This document shows, one piece after another, positions 35,819 through 45,259 of a stretch of DNA of 64,000 nucleotides. The translations under genes and the position numbers were made by a program. Numbering within the stretch: the stretch's first letter is position 1; each line of letters begins with the position of its first letter. Under the pieces are notes generated by a model that saw only the letters and a list, made by a program, of their open reading frames with translations, made no database searches and had not been told where the DNA came from. Origin of the DNA: Peptostreptococcaceae bacterium (GTDB lineage Bacteria > Bacillota > Clostridia > Peptostreptococcales > Peptostreptococcaceae); NCBI GenBank assembly GCA_902363255.1, contig CABIZO010000004.1, forward strand, positions 489,897 to 553,896, read 5' to 3'.

Positions 35819-36943
35819 CTATGCATATTCTTTTTTCAATTCTTTCAATTGAATATAATATTTGTTTACATATTTCGATGATGTTAAGTAAAGTGCATTG
35901 GAGTAAAACATTCCAAAGCTCATTATATCTCCCACTTGGAAGTTAATATTTGAGTTTTGTATATCTACTATAAGGTGATCACTACTACTACCCACAATTT
36001 CTATGTTTTCATCTAAAGGGACCAAGTCTCTATCATTTACAAAATCTTGTTTTCCTACTGCTAAAATTGCTCTTTTTCTTATACCTTTGTCTTCATAAAC
36101 TGGTTTATTTCCAAAAGCATCTAAAAACATTTCTCCTATGGGATAAGTTGGCTTTTCTTTTATTTCTATTATTTCAGCCTTTAAAATCATAGTGTCTTTG
36201 TGCATTTTATCTAAGTTATATCCCCAGTAATCTATCAAATCTCTACCTATTATTAAGGCTTCTCCTATTCTTAGATTATTTATTTTATCTGGCATTTTAT
36301 TATCAAATAATAGTGGTAATGATGTTGTTGAACCCCCTGATATTATATCTAGCTTTCTATTTATTTTTTCTTCAATTTCTTCTGCTATTTCACATAAATA
36401 ACTTAAATTCTCATAAGATGGTTTGATTGATCCATAGCAACTTAAATTTGTTCCTATTCCATATAATTTTACATATTCCAAATTATTTTCAATGTATAAA
36501 GTAGTATCTATAAGTTCATCTTTATTGAAAAATCCTTCTCTCAAATCACCAAGATCTACCATAAGAATTACCTTATGCTCTTTTCTTTGTTTCTTGCACT
36601 CTTTTTCTATCAAATTGATTGTATTTATTTCTGAGTTTAAAGAGATATCAATATGCTTAACAACTTCTTTTATTTCATATTTCATAGGCATTCTAATTAA
36701 CATAGTTTCTTTTTCAATATATTTTTCTTTTAAGTTAGTTAGTTGCTCTATTCTAGAACTGGCTAAGTATTTACATCCCCCACTTGCTAGCACACTTACC
36801 ACTTCTTCATCTGCATTTACCCCTTTTATTACTCCTGCTATACTTATGTTTTTTTCATTACACAAATCAACCAAGTATTTTGTATTGTCTGCAATTTTAT
36901 CAAGATTTATTTCTAAAAGTGGGTAGTTTTTTGTAATATCCAT
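35819..36943 (-). CDS. orr: Ornithine racemase-like PLP enzyme
   Basis: A 374-residue alanine-racemase-fold enzyme of the ornithine racemase (Orr) type. The PLP lysine is in IAGVIKGVNAD (near residue 39). Further conserved stretches are MVDLGDLREGFF, GIGTNLSCYG, ISGGSTTSLPLL and LRIGEALIIGRD. It would convert L- to D-ornithine (or a related amino acid), the first step of reductive ornithine fermentation in clostridia. The T-box leader makes it responsive to an uncharged tRNA. Confidence 0.82.
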   Translation of the reverse strand: MDITKNYPLLEINLDKIADNTKYLVDLCNEKNISIAGVIKGVNADEEVVSVLASGGCKYLASSRIEQLTNLKEKYIEKETMLIRMPMKYEIKEVVKHIDISLNSEINTINLIEKECKKQRKEHKVILMVDLGDLREGFFNKDELIDTTLYIENNLEYVKLYGIGTNLSCYGSIKPSYENLSYLCEIAEEIEEKINRKLDIISGGSTTSLPLLFDNKMPDKINNLRIGEALIIGRDLIDYWGYNLDKMHKDTMILKAEIIEIKEKPTYPIGEMFLDAFGNKPVYEDKGIRKRAILAVGKQDFVNDRDLVPLDENIEIVGSSSDHLIVDIQNSNINFQVGDIMSFGMFYSNALYLTSSKYVNKYYIQLKELKKEYA

Positions 36944-36979
36944 AATTATCCCCCTAGTATATTAAAGTTTCGTTCCAAT

Positions 36980-37455
36980 AAAAAAGTCTCCTGGCTATAA
37001 AACCAAGAGACGAAATATTCCGTGTTACCACTCTTATTGATAAGTTCCATAATTAGATATAGCAGAAAATTCAAAATTTTCAGTTTGTAATTATTACAAA
37101 CTAATAATTTTATTCCTTCTGAGCTTAGTGTCTAACTTAATACTATTTTATAATGAATAATTTCTTCAATATAAAAAGTCCCTTGGTTATAAAACCAAGA
37201 GACGAAATAAAAAGTCCCTTGGTTATAAAACCAAGAGACGAAATATTCCGCGTTACCACTCTAATTGATAGTCTCGTTGCATAATTTGCTACGAATAAAC
37301 TTATCCACTCTCTCCCTTAAGGCGGGACATACCTAACATCCTACTACTATTTCAGATATTCTTCTCCAAAGCTCTCTTCAATATAAATGTCGTTACTAGG
37401 CTTCCACCAACCCTAGCTCGCTGAAACAGTATTCATATCTACTCTCTTTTTCATC
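36980..37455 (-). promoter_or_regulatory. Tandem T-box leader with repeated terminators
   Basis: On the minus strand the first unit has a stem I region (37450 to 37370, with AGCGAG and GTTGGTGGAA), a stem II-like region (CCCGCC-TTAAGGG) and the T-box AGTGGTAACGCGG (near 37250 to 37262). Two near-identical terminator hairpins follow (37209 to 37239 and 37173 to 37203). A second T-box AGTGGTAACACGG (37021 to 37033) and a third hairpin (36980 to 37012) come next, with no clear stem I for the second. The specifier codon is not certain: a GAATATC string lies about where one could be. Confidence 0.85.
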
Positions 37456-37853
37456 GAATTTAAATTATATTTGATTTATTAATTATTATTTTAAGAGTAT
37501 TGTTTTTATTTGTCAATATATTATTTTTTTATTATGTATCATTTTAGTTTTATAATATTTTTCATATCTTATCTATATTTTAAAATGTAGATCTTATTTA
37601 TTCATTATCACTTTTTAAATATAGTGCTATTACTTAATGATAAATTTTCTATAGATTATGATGTATTACATTTCCCTTGTATTTTAAAAGCGTAAACTAA
37701 AGTAAGCACTTTAATATACGCTTGAAATAACAGTAAAATTCATTTTATATTATAAAATAATTCTACCTCAATAAAAATAATCTCACCTATAAATTAAAAC
37801 TTATTATAATCTTAATTTATTAATATGTAATATATTAATTCTATTTGGCAATG
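37456..37853. other. Intergenic region, no gene seen
   Basis: About 400 bases of A/T-rich DNA between the T-box leader and the CPBP protease gene. It probably holds the promoter of the T-box transcript; no reading frame or repeat can be supported. Confidence 0.4.
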
Positions 37854-38696
37854 TTATAATGAAGGTACTTCTAAATTTCTATTATCTCTTTTTAAATACT
37901 GTTTATTTTTCATAACAAACAAAATAAATATTATCATCGTTATAGTTGTCAAGAATATACCTGATATGAAGGATATCTTAATCTCATAATCAGTTATTAC
38001 ACTTATTTGTTCATTCATAGCACCATTGAAATAATTTACACTTAGCATAATTCCTGCTATTAAGTTATTTAGAAAATGCACAGCAATAGGCACTAGTAAA
38101 TTATTATATTTTTTGTATAAAACACAACATGTAACACCAAATATTACAGCACCTAATATGGCTAAAAGCTCATGACCAATTCCAAAGATTGCTGATGATA
38201 TAATTGCTGAAGTAATAAAACTTAGTTTCATATTTAATCTTTTGAAAATTACTCTTCTAAAAACCATCTCCTCTAAAAGAGGTGCTAAAATTATTACACT
38301 AATAAGGAAAAATACTAGCTCTTTATTTGTAGTTGGATTTCCAAAAGTATCGTTGGCAACTTCCAAAGCTTTACTCATATTAGTGCTTGCTAAAAATCCT
38401 AAACTCAAATTCGAAATACCTATTGATAAAAATATCTGAGTTGCTACAACTATTAATATTTCTTTTACACTAACGATTCCTTTGAAGTTTCTCCATCTTT
38501 CACTTAGTAATTTTATGTTCACTCTACCAAATATTAAAATAGGAATTAATACTGCTAGAGGTAGAATAAATTCAAACATCACATCATTCATTTCCATATG
38601 ACCGCTGTAAAGTGAATAAGCTATATCTCCAACTAATACTAAAAATATGCTTCCAATCCATATTAGAACCATTTGCCAAATCTTAATTTCTCTCAT
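37854..38696 (-). CDS. CPBP-family intramembrane protease
   Basis: A 280-residue membrane protein with about eight helices and the CPBP (Abi/CAAX protease) motifs: EEMVFRRVIF (motif 1, Glu-Glu-x3-Arg), FGIGHELLA (motif 2) and HFLNNLIAG (motif 3). These supply the catalytic glutamates and histidines. Bacterial members are linked to bacteriocin immunity and protein maturation. It is monocistronic. Confidence 0.85.
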   Translation of the reverse strand: MREIKIWQMVLIWIGSIFLVLVGDIAYSLYSGHMEMNDVMFEFILPLAVLIPILIFGRVNIKLLSERWRNFKGIVSVKEILIVVATQIFLSIGISNLSLGFLASTNMSKALEVANDTFGNPTTNKELVFFLISVIILAPLLEEMVFRRVIFKRLNMKLSFITSAIISSAIFGIGHELLAILGAVIFGVTCCVLYKKYNNLLVPIAVHFLNNLIAGIMLSVNYFNGAMNEQISVITDYEIKISFISGIFLTTITMIIFILFVMKNKQYLKRDNRNLEVPSL

Positions 38697-38821
38697 TATT
38701 TACTCCTTAAAATCTTTATTCAGTTCCAATTAAAACTGTCATCATATCATTTTATCATAGTCTTTAGTTATATATATCCACACAAAATAAATTTTATATA
38801 TTGTTCAAATTTAATAATAAT

Positions 38822-40198
38822 TTATTTCATTATCTTTTTTATTAAATTTACTTTTTCTTTGTATGGTGGGAATACTAGTTTTAAATCTATTTTAGTACTT
38901 TTCTTCACTATGGATTTAGCATGAGTGAAAGTGTCAAAACTGGCTTTTCCGTGGTAATTCCCCATACCAGATGTACCTACTCCACCAAAAGGTAAATGAG
39001 CTGATGCCACATGACTTATAGTATCATTGACGCATCCTCCTCCAAAAGAGAATCTAGTTATAACATCTTCACAAAATTCTTCATCTTCAGAAAATACATA
39101 TAGAGCCAATGGATTTTTATGTTTTGAAATATAATATTTTAAATCTTCCATCTCATTGTATTTTATTACAGGAAGTATAGGTCCGAAGATTTCATCTTCC
39201 ATAACAGCGTCATCTAGCGTTACATCTTTCATAATTGTTGGTGAAATATATCTTTGTTCAAAATCCACTTCTCCACCAACTATTATTTTATCTTTGTCCT
39301 TTTCCAAAATATTATTAAGTCTATTCATATGTTTTGAGTTTATTATTCTTCCAAACTCTTTATTATTTTTTATATCTTCACCATAAAAATCTTTTATTGT
39401 ATTTTTTAATTCATATATAAAATCATCGTAAATATGCTCATGAGCTAAAATATAGTCTGGTGCAACACAAGTTTGTCCAGCATTTGTTAGTTTTCCCCAC
39501 AAAATACGTTTTGCACTAATTTTTAAGTGAGCTGTATTATCAACTATTACAGGAGATTTACCACCCAATTCTAAAGTTACTGGTGTTAAATGTTTGCTAG
39601 CTTTTTCCATGACAATTTTGCCCACATTTACACTTCCTGTGAAAAATATATAATCAAATTGTAAATCTAAAAGTTTACTATTTACTTTGTAATCACCTGT
39701 AACAACTCCTATGTACTTCTCTTCATAAGTTTCTTTTATGATTTTTTCTATTATAGCTTCAGTAGCTGTTGCATATTCTGAAGGTTTTATAATTACTGTA
39801 TTTCCTCCTGCTATAGCTCCTATTAGTGGCTCTATTGTTAGTTGGAATGGGTAGTTATATGGCCCTATTATAAGTACTTGACCATATGGAGATCTGTATA
39901 TATAAGATTTACCAGGAATTTGTGCTGCATCATTTTTTACTTTTATAACTTTTGTCCAACTTTTTAAGTTTTTAATTGCAAAATCTATACTTCCATATAC
40001 AAATCCCACTTCGTTGGAATAAGATTCAAATATATGTTTTCCTAAATCTTTATTTAATGCATCTATAATTTCATCTTCATATTTTTTTATTACTTTTTTT
40101 AATTTTCTCAAATTATCAATTCTTTGATTTACATCTATTGTGCCAATATCAGATAAGTATTTTCTTTGATTTTCCAATATATTTTCATATTTATTCAT
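38822..40198 (-). CDS. Aldehyde dehydrogenase, class-3 like
   Basis: A 458-residue NAD(P)-dependent aldehyde dehydrogenase. NAD-fold motif FTGSVNVGKIV, catalytic Glu in LELGGKSPVIV, catalytic Cys in NAGQTCVAPDY, and SFGGGCVND near the C-terminus. A final hydrophobic/basic stretch of about 25 residues resembles the membrane-associated tail of class-3 fatty aldehyde dehydrogenases. It oxidises medium- or long-chain aldehydes to acids; the exact substrate is unknown. Confidence 0.9.
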   Translation of the reverse strand: MNKYENILENQRKYLSDIGTIDVNQRIDNLRKLKKVIKKYEDEIIDALNKDLGKHIFESYSNEVGFVYGSIDFAIKNLKSWTKVIKVKNDAAQIPGKSYIYRSPYGQVLIIGPYNYPFQLTIEPLIGAIAGGNTVIIKPSEYATATEAIIEKIIKETYEEKYIGVVTGDYKVNSKLLDLQFDYIFFTGSVNVGKIVMEKASKHLTPVTLELGGKSPVIVDNTAHLKISAKRILWGKLTNAGQTCVAPDYILAHEHIYDDFIYELKNTIKDFYGEDIKNNKEFGRIINSKHMNRLNNILEKDKDKIIVGGEVDFEQRYISPTIMKDVTLDDAVMEDEIFGPILPVIKYNEMEDLKYYISKHKNPLALYVFSEDEEFCEDVITRFSFGGGCVNDTISHVASAHLPFGGVGTSGMGNYHGKASFDTFTHAKSIVKKSTKIDLKLVFPPYKEKVNLIKKIMK

Positions 40199-40311
40199 AT
40201 TTAACCTCTTTTTATTTATGATTTCTATTTGTCATTTTTGTTTATTTATATAATTATTATACACAAGTTGTCATAAGATTTGAAATTAATATGATAATCT
40301 CTTATACTTAC

Positions 40312-40357
40312 AAAAAAATCTATTTCTCATAAATAAAACTTACGAGAAATAGATTTT
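40312..40357. terminator. Terminator
   Basis: The perfect 14-base stem AAAATCTATTTCTC / GAGAAATAGATTTT encloses a 15-base loop. It is flanked by A and T runs downstream of the 49-residue gene. Confidence 0.75.
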
Positions 40358-40434
40358 GATTTTTCATAACTATTTTTTGTTATAGAAACAGCTTGACTAT
40401 TTATTCTACTATCATTTTATAGAGTTTATATATT

Positions 40435-40584
40435 TTAATTATTACTTTTCTTCAATGTAGAAATTTCACTACTTCTTGAATTATTTTTTATTGAATTTAT
40501 GACAAATGTTATTAAACCCATAAGAAGCAATATTAATAAAAACATATTAATCAGTATGTAAAACATATCTATTGTAATACCCAC
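40435..40584 (-). CDS. Small membrane protein
   Basis: A 49-residue protein from a GTG start with GGAGG seven bases upstream. One membrane helix (MFLLILLLMGLITFVIN) is followed by a short, polar Ser/Lys tail. It lies 30 bases after the 117-residue gene in the same direction, so the two probably form an operon. No family is recognised. Confidence 0.55.
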   Translation of the reverse strand: MGITIDMFYILINMFLLILLLMGLITFVINSIKNNSRSSEISTLKKSNN

Positions 40585-40614
40585 ATTCTCACCTCCAATT
40601 TAATATAATTAAAA

Positions 40615-40968
40615 TTATAATAATCCTATATCGTCTGCTAGATCCACATCTTCCTCTGCGCCTACTTGCTGTTTCGCTTTAATTGATCTTTGTACAACAA
40701 TAGCTTGCATTTCTGCAAGTAAAAGTCCTAAGAAAACAAGAAATATGGCTAAATCGTCTTCATCTAGCTCTTCAGCTAAACTATAAGACAATGTGGCAGA
40801 TAACAGTATAAGTTCAGCATAACTAAAATCAGAAAGCTTTCTATTGTCATTGCTACTTTTATTTGTATTTTTATTACTATTATTATTGGAATTGCTACTT
40901 GAATTGCAACTTTTGCTTGATCTCTTTTTATTATCTGAACTTTCCCTTCTCTTCCTTTTTTTAGCCAC
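40615..40968 (-). CDS. Ser/Asn-rich hypothetical protein
   Basis: A 117-residue protein: a basic start (MAKKRKRRES), a low-complexity Ser/Asn/Lys stretch (about 10 to 42) and a helical C-terminal half with an acidic centre and a hydrophobic helix (LAIFLVFLGLLLAEMQAIVV). The family is unrecognised; a spore-associated role would be a guess. It is followed by the small membrane protein gene. Confidence 0.6.
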   Translation of the reverse strand: MAKKRKRRESSDNKKRSSKSCNSSSNSNNNSNKNTNKSSNDNRKLSDFSYAELILLSATLSYSLAEELDEDDLAIFLVFLGLLLAEMQAIVVQRSIKAKQQVGAEEDVDLADDIGLL

Positions 40969-41046
40969 TTTTCTATCCCCCTTAAAAACTCCATATATGT
41001 AAATTATAGTGCATTTTATTATACATATACTTTTAAATTTTCTACT

Positions 41047-41081
41047 AAAAAATAGTACTCATTAATGAGTACTACTTTTTC
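41047..41081 (-). terminator. Terminator of the lipoprotein gene
   Basis: The palindrome AGTACTCATT / AATGAGTACT, flanked by A and T runs, lies 23 bases past the lipoprotein gene. Confidence 0.75.
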
Positions 41082-41103
41082 TGTTTATTTATAACTTTAT
41101 TTT

Positions 41104-41709
41104 TTATTTAGTATACATAACACTTTCTGTTTCGTCTGCTTCACCAAGCAATAAATTAGTAATGTCTGCATCTGATACTATAGTCCATTCATTATCTTTC
41201 TTAGTCAAATTAATTTGTCCACTTCTAGTTTCAGATTCACTATTTTTAATTTTTTCTTCCAAACTTTTTTCCACGTCAGATTGTTTTACTTCTTTTCCGT
41301 TAAAAGTGTCTGCTATACTTTCTTCCATAACTTCTAGTAACAAGTTACTGTAATTAGGTGCTTTTAACTGTACCTTTACTGTGGCTTTATCGTCTTTTAC
41401 ATTTTCAGATAGTACTTTTGCATCCATTTTAGTAAGATACATTTTTAATGATTCATCTAAGCTTTCGCTTTCTGCTTTATATGACTTGTCTGATGAATCA
41501 TCATTTGTTGATGATACTTGAGTTTCTTCATTTAATACTTCCTCTGAAATTGTATCTTTTATAAGTTTTTTAGCCTCTTTTGTATCACTTTTCTTTATGG
41601 ATGAAAAATATGAATTTACTACATCTGTTGGAGTTTCAGTTTTGCATCCTGTCATCACCATTGATACAAGTACCATAAGCATAAGCGATGTTAACACTGT
41701 TTTTTTCAT
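41104..41709 (-). CDS. Lipoprotein, DUF4878-like
   Basis: A 201-residue lipoprotein. Signal peptide MKKTVLTSLMLMVLVSMV and lipobox MTGC (Cys22). The mature part begins TPTDVVNSYFSSIKKSDTKE, the start pattern of DUF4878/NTF2-like lipoproteins, and ends with a short strand region (NEWTIVSDADI). The acidic middle is rich in Ser, Asp and Lys. The function is unknown; it is anchored outside the membrane. Confidence 0.75.
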   Translation of the reverse strand: MKKTVLTSLMLMVLVSMVMTGCKTETPTDVVNSYFSSIKKSDTKEAKKLIKDTISEEVLNEETQVSSTNDDSSDKSYKAESESLDESLKMYLTKMDAKVLSENVKDDKATVKVQLKAPNYSNLLLEVMEESIADTFNGKEVKQSDVEKSLEEKIKNSESETRSGQINLTKKDNEWTIVSDADITNLLLGEADETESVMYTK

Positions 41710-41975
41710 TTGTTTTATCCCCTTTGTTTTATATTTTCTTTGTCATTTTCCCCTCATTTTGTTGAATAATTTATATCTATATATTTTCTTCTATAACAGT
41801 GTAACATTTTTAACATATATAAATTGTTGTATTATGGAAGCTAAATCTAGAAATTATAGACTTTATTTCTTATTATTTGATAAATATATGCTAAATCTAA
41901 ATTTATAAAATATAATCTGACTTAATTCAAAAATATTATCTCTATCATATCTTTATCTAAGCTTACCTGCTATAA

Positions 41976-42827
41976 TTATTCATGAATTCTAAGACCATGT
42001 AACATTTTGATGAACATTACATCATCATGATTTACAATCTCACTATGTCCCATATCAAGCTCTGCAATCTGCTTCATTTCATCATCTGTTAATGTGAAAT
42101 CCCAGATATCAATGTTCTGGTCAATTCTTTCCTTATGCACAGACTTTGGAATGACCACAACACCACGCTGTATATTCCAGCGAAGTGCAACCTGTGCAGC
42201 ACTCTTTCCATATTTTTGTCCAATATCTGTTAAAATTGAATTTGTAAATATTCCGTATTTTCCTTCAGCAAATGGTGCCCATGCTTCTGGTACTGTACCA
42301 TATTCTTTCATAGTTGCAAGTGCATTTTCTTGTTGGAAAAATGGATGCAACTCTACCTGATTTACTGCAGGTTTTACTTCTACTGTTTCGCAGAAATCAA
42401 CAAATCTAGCTGGTGAAAAATTACAAATTCCTATTGCTCTGATTTTACCTTCTTTATAAGCTTCTTCCATTGCACGATATGCTCCGATATAATCACCCAT
42501 TGGCTGGTGAATCAAGTATAAATCTAAGTAATCCAACCCAAGATTATCAAGTGATACCTGAATTGCTTTTTTTGCGCCCTCATAGCTTGCATCCTGTACC
42601 CATAGTTTTGTTGTGATAAATAGCTCTTCTCTAGGAACATCACATTTCTTGATTGCAGCTCCAACTGCTGCTTCATTCATATATGCTGCTGCAGTATCAA
42701 TCAAGCGATAACCACTGCTTATAGCATCTGCAACTGCCTGTTCACACTGTACTGGATCTGGCACTCGAAACACTCCAAACCCTTCCAGTGGCATTTTTAC
42801 TCCGTTATTTAAAGTTATAAATTCCAT
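41976..42827 (-). CDS. Aldo/keto reductase
   Basis: A 283-residue aldo/keto reductase with the catalytic tetrad Asp44, Tyr49, Lys74 and His107 (IDTAAAYMNE, TTKLW, LIHQP) and the NADP-binding VIPKSVHKER. It reduces aldehydes or ketones with NADPH. Codon use is visibly richer in G and C than that of its neighbours (CTGG, GCAG and TGCAAC-type words), suggesting recent acquisition. A LysR regulator is divergent 120 bases away. Confidence 0.9.
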   Translation of the reverse strand: MEFITLNNGVKMPLEGFGVFRVPDPVQCEQAVADAISSGYRLIDTAAAYMNEAAVGAAIKKCDVPREELFITTKLWVQDASYEGAKKAIQVSLDNLGLDYLDLYLIHQPMGDYIGAYRAMEEAYKEGKIRAIGICNFSPARFVDFCETVEVKPAVNQVELHPFFQQENALATMKEYGTVPEAWAPFAEGKYGIFTNSILTDIGQKYGKSAAQVALRWNIQRGVVVIPKSVHKERIDQNIDIWDFTLTDDEMKQIAELDMGHSEIVNHDDVMFIKMLHGLRIHE

Positions 42828-42947
42828 TTAATTTACCTCCAATTCATTTGATAAGTTAATTTTATCTTTAAGCCAAACAAAAGTACAATAACAATTCCGA
42901 AATATGCTATAATTGAAACTAATAGTGACAAATAGGAGGTGATTATA

Positions 42948-43805
42948 ATGATAGAAATATACCTTTTAGAGCAACTTGTATCTTTTTCAAAATATGGAAC
43001 CTTATCTGCTACTGCAGAGCATCTACATATTTCCCAGCCTGCTGTAACAAACTCCATGAAAAAGATTGAAAAATTAATGGGTGTTCCCCTTTTTGAAAGA
43101 CGAAAAAATAAAATTACTTTAAACGAAAATGGACAACTGGCTGCTGAACTTGCAGAGAATATATTAGAACAAATACACGAGATGATGACTCGTGTTATAA
43201 GTTTTGATAAAAGTAAACACACTATCACACTTGGATCCTGTGCTCCAGTCCCAGTAAGTGACATAGTACCTATATTATCACGCTTGTATCCAGATATGAC
43301 TATTTCATCAGAATTAAAAATTGACGAAAGTGAACTCTTAATAGGATTACAAGATGATAGGTATCAGGTTATTGTTGTCCATAAAAAACCATTGGGCCAG
43401 TTCTATAAACAGCCTTATCGGAAAGAACAGCTCTATCTTATGGTTCCCCTTAATCATCCATTATCCAAATACAATGAATTGCATCTAAGCGATATCGATG
43501 GTCAAAATTTATTACTATATACCAATATTGGATTTTGGAACAACATGTGCAAAGAACATTTGACAAATTCACATTTTCTGATGATGGACGAAATGAGTGT
43601 CATGGGCGAGGCAATTAGTACTGGTGCTTTTCCATCATTCACTTCAAATATTATGATGAAAGAGAATGATGTTCCTAATACTCATAAAACTATTCCAATT
43701 GTTGATGAGGAAGCTCAAGCCAGTTATTACTGCGTTTGTAAGCCTGAGAATAAAAAACGTTTCTCATCTCTATTTCATGAAATAAGCCAAATTGACAATA
43801 ATTAG
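42948..43805 (+). CDS. LysR-family regulator
   Basis: A 285-residue LysR-type regulator. The ATG at 42948 has GGAGGTG six bases upstream. The N-terminal winged helix contains GTLSATAEHLHISQPAVTN and a C-terminal effector domain follows. Divergent orientation to the aldo/keto reductase gene implies that it controls that gene, which is the usual LysR arrangement. Confidence 0.9.
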   Translation: MIEIYLLEQLVSFSKYGTLSATAEHLHISQPAVTNSMKKIEKLMGVPLFERRKNKITLNENGQLAAELAENILEQIHEMMTRVISFDKSKHTITLGSCAPVPVSDIVPILSRLYPDMTISSELKIDESELLIGLQDDRYQVIVVHKKPLGQFYKQPYRKEQLYLMVPLNHPLSKYNELHLSDIDGQNLLLYTNIGFWNNMCKEHLTNSHFLMMDEMSVMGEAISTGAFPSFTSNIMMKENDVPNTHKTIPIVDEEAQASYYCVCKPENKKRFSSLFHEISQIDNN

Positions 43806-43885
43806 ATGGTAATTATGTTGAAGGTATAATCAAAGCAAAATATTCTTAATTATATGCTAGAAAACTTATTTTAAATATTAGTGTA

Positions 43886-43935
43886 AAAAAATAATCCTGC
43901 AAGCCCTTGATTACACTAGACTTGCAGGATTTTGT
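43886..43935. terminator. Terminator after the LysR gene
   Basis: The perfect 11-base stem AATCCTGCAAG / CTTGCAGGATT flanks an 18-base loop. It is followed by TTTT on the plus strand and preceded by an A-run, so it may work both ways. Confidence 0.7.
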
Positions 43936-43942
43936 AATATAT

Positions 43943-44256
43943 TTATAATAGTATTTCTATTGATTCTTCTAATTTTGCTGGCTCTACAGTAGGTGCAAAT
44001 CTTGCTACTACTTTACCATTTTTATCTACTAAAAACTTAATGACGTTCCATTTTATATCATCTCCACTTTTTCAAATCCGAATTCAGATAGTTTTGAATA
44101 TAATCTATTTGCTATTTCATCTTCATTTACACTTAGTGCTTCTGCTTTTATATATTTATATAATTAATCTTCATTTTCACCATTTACATCTATTTTAGCA
44201 AAAGTTTTAAAAGTAGTCCCAAAGTTTAATTTAATAAAGTTACCTTCATAGAGTTT
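43943..44256 (-). pseudogene. Glutathione peroxidase remnant
   Basis: Minus-strand frames contain FKTFAKIDVNGENED-stop-LYKYIKAEAL and, after a frameshift, IKWNVIKFLVDKNGKVVAR, then FAPTVEPAKLEESIEILL and a stop. These match the C-terminal half of glutathione peroxidases (LYKYLK, IKWNFTKFLVD, RFAPT). The N-terminal half with the active-site Cys is missing. Confidence 0.8.
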
Positions 44257-44309
44257 TATTGGACAAGTGTAATTATTTCAAATTTGTATCAATAACTTTA
44301 TATAATTAA

Positions 44310-44371
44310 AAGAATAAGAAAATATTAAGGGGGTATCATTTTTGATACCCCCTTAATATTTTCTTATTCTT
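44310..44371 (-). terminator. Long terminator of the cyclase gene
   Basis: A perfect 28-base stem with loop ATTTTT: the stem core is AAGGGGGTATC / GATACCCCCTT, extended by complementary A/T-rich arms. It ends seven bases before the stop codon of the cyclase gene. Confidence 0.85.
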
Positions 44372-44377
44372 TACTAC

Positions 44378-45121
44378 TTATCTAGGACAAAGTGCAAAAC
44401 ATCTAGCTGTAAACCCTGTACCATCTTTGATTTTAGGGAAAGTACAGAATATTACAGATCCTGTTGCTGGGCATAAATCAAGATTTTTTAATAACTCAAT
44501 TTGATATTTGCCAGTTGATAATATGTAGTATTCTCCAATCATTCCCTTTTCTGCTGCAATTAAGGCAGGATCAGTATCTGCTTGCTCATGTCCTATTGAA
44601 CCTACATTTCTTTCTTTTACTAAAAATTCTAATGCCTCCACACTCCATCCTGGATAATGCTTAACACCATTTTCATCTTTATTTTCCATAGCTTCTTGAT
44701 TTGCTCTTTTTGACCAATTACTCATAAAAGCAACAAAGGTACCTTCTGGAATTTTTCCATTATCATTTTCCCAAGCTAGTATATCTTCCACTGTAAGAAT
44801 ATAATCATTGTTTTTTTCTACTTCTTGAGATTTATCAATTACACATAATGGCATTACCATATCTTCCGGTGTAAATGTGTCTAAAGTTATTTCTCCCTTT
44901 ACAAAATGAACAGGTGCATCTACATGTGTTCCATATTGACCAACTATTTCATATGTATGAGTCCTAAAAGGATCTGCATCAAAATCATAAGCTGTTGAAG
45001 CTTTCAAAGATTGAAATCCATGCCAATGTGGTGTTTCTGCACTAACTTCATGACTTAAGTCAATCCACTTACAAGTCTCTTTTAATTTATTAAGTTCTTC
45101 CCATAAATTTAAATTATTCAT
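44378..45121 (-). CDS. Cyclase-family metal hydrolase
   Basis: A 247-residue member of the cyclase (kynurenine formamidase/isatin hydrolase) family. Motif YGTHVDAPVHF supplies metal ligands, with a second His region IGHEQADTDPA and WHGF near the N-terminus. Family members hydrolyse N-formylkynurenine, isatin or similar amides. The substrate cannot be told here. It is monocistronic with a long terminator. Confidence 0.85.
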   Translation of the reverse strand: MNNLNLWEELNKLKETCKWIDLSHEVSAETPHWHGFQSLKASTAYDFDADPFRTHTYEIVGQYGTHVDAPVHFVKGEITLDTFTPEDMVMPLCVIDKSQEVEKNNDYILTVEDILAWENDNGKIPEGTFVAFMSNWSKRANQEAMENKDENGVKHYPGWSVEALEFLVKERNVGSIGHEQADTDPALIAAEKGMIGEYYILSTGKYQIELLKNLDLCPATGSVIFCTFPKIKDGTGFTARCFALCPR

Positions 45122-45201
45122 TTGTTATACCCCTAATAACTTTTTATTTATTCCCCTTGAATAATTATCTTATATTAATCATTTTATAGTAATAATAACA
45201 T

Positions 45202-45245
45202 AAAAAAGGAAGTTTCATATTTTCTTTGATGCCTCTTCCTTTTTA
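45202..45245 (-). terminator. Terminator of the EAL gene
   Basis: The stem AAAAAGGAAG...CAT / ATG...CTTCCTTTTT is imperfect in the middle. It lies 15 bases after the EAL gene. Confidence 0.6.
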
Positions 45246-45259
45246 AGTATTTTAAGCTA

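Noticed and set aside
37370..37455. Isoleucine specifier codon in the T-box
   Set aside because: A GAATATC string could place ATC as specifier, but the pairing of stem I by eye is ambiguous, so no amino acid is assigned.
42833..43264. 143-residue minus-strand frame overlapping the LysR gene
   Set aside because: It is antisense to the LysR coding region, without family features or ribosome binding site.
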